A stretch of 46,594 bases of DNA, from NCBI GenBank assembly GCA_020057185.1, contig JAGVGK010000045.1:1-46594 (forward strand). The letters run 5' to 3'. Shown here in pieces: positions 46,498 to 46,594 of the stretch. The notes under the pieces were generated by a model. That model was not told the origin of the DNA. It saw only the letters and a list, made by a program, of their open reading frames with translations, and did not search any database. The position numbers and the translations under genes were made by a program. Source of the stretch: Minisyncoccota bacterium (lineage in GTDB: Bacteria > Patescibacteriota > Minisyncoccia > Phycocordibacterales > JACOZG01). The first letter of the stretch is position 1; each line of letters starts with the position of its first letter.

Positions 46498-46594
46498 GTT
46501 AAGCAACCTTTCGTGTTGTTTTTCCCTGATTGATTTTGGCCAAAACAAAAGAAACGAGAGTTTGTTTTTGATGTAAGCGGAGACCCCGATGGAG
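46498..46594. other. Right edge, nothing assigned
   Basis: 97 bp with no ORF, tRNA or clear hairpin that I can support. Confidence 0.5.

Noticed and set aside
1-46594. Alternative genetic code with TGA as Gly (Gracilibacteria).
   Set aside because: Several clear genes end at TGA (for example 10812 and 3918) and no conserved protein needs read-through.

Overview
The window looks like chromosomal DNA of a Candidatus Patescibacteria (CPR) bacterium, Parcubacteria-like in flavour. This is inferred from family content, not from a marker gene. The signs are a diversity-generating retroelement (DGR) whose target belongs to a protein family I associate with CPR genomes, CPR-style short genes (SIMPL, Gmad2, DUF2585, GatB/YqeY), pilin-like N-termini of the type KGFSPIALIIILAVL, and a tRNA without encoded CCA. 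TGA is used as a stop codon, so the Gracilibacteria/Absconditabacteria recoding does not apply. There is no rRNA and no CRISPR array.

Layout. Bases 1-5.5 kb hold secF-secD (minus strand), a complete DGR (reverse transcriptase, Avd, template repeat TR, variable repeat VR inside a target gene) and secG. Bases 5.5-10.5 kb hold an oligopeptide-type binding protein, RNase J, a 53-aa gene and an MFS permease. Bases 10.8-20.8 kb hold a hypothetical gene, a UvrD helicase with a C-terminal Fe-S nuclease, yqeY, a SIMPL protein, an aspartoacylase-like hydrolase, pyrD, doxX, a small-gene cassette, typA and a RelE/Phd-type toxin-antitoxin pair. Bases 21-26.4 kb form one operon: ECF sigma factor, two small membrane-anchored proteins, a MacA-like adaptor, MacB-type ATPase and permease, then a cupredoxin. 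Bases 26.4-33 kb hold a second small-gene cassette, an RsuA-type pseudouridine synthase, a BRO-N protein, an ABC exporter, DUF2585, csrA and an ArsR/ABC-F pair. Bases 33-46.6 kb hold Gmad2, CapA, a frameshifted membrane gene, a bPH2-AlbA fusion, SDR, HIT, a YhiN-like flavoprotein, Csp, a tandem M14 carboxypeptidase pair in which one copy is a predicted pseudoenzyme, tRNA-Gln(CTG), a degenerate Nudix protein, pyrG, ftsX, and a membrane protein followed by a decayed paralogue.

The best-supported system is the DGR. TR (3927-4049) and VR (4417-4539) are 123 bp each at an exact 490-bp offset. They differ at 17 positions, and all 17 are adenines of TR on the coding strand; they change 14 codons, mostly AAC. 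The target has a perfect TTGACA-17-TATAAT promoter and a roughly 160-nt leader with two interleaved stems (12 and 9 bp) that can form a pseudoknot. Avd lies in the opposite orientation to RT, TR and target, and has a C8 tract at its start.

Three less expected patterns run through the window. First, two cassettes (18.07 and 26.36 kb) share a near-identical promoter/leader and terminator but enclose unrelated small ORFs; nearby lie imperfect palindromes with a constant ACGGTCGT core and arms that covary between copies. Second, short palindromic elements resembling Rickettsia palindromic elements occur inside coding sequence; one encloses a G8 tract that breaks a reading frame. Third, promoters appear to fall into two classes: extended -10 boxes (TGCTATAAT type) 5-7 nt from ATG, implying leaderless mRNAs, and -35/-10 promoters with Shine-Dalgarno leaders for monocistronic genes such as csrA, the DGR target and the small-gene cassettes.
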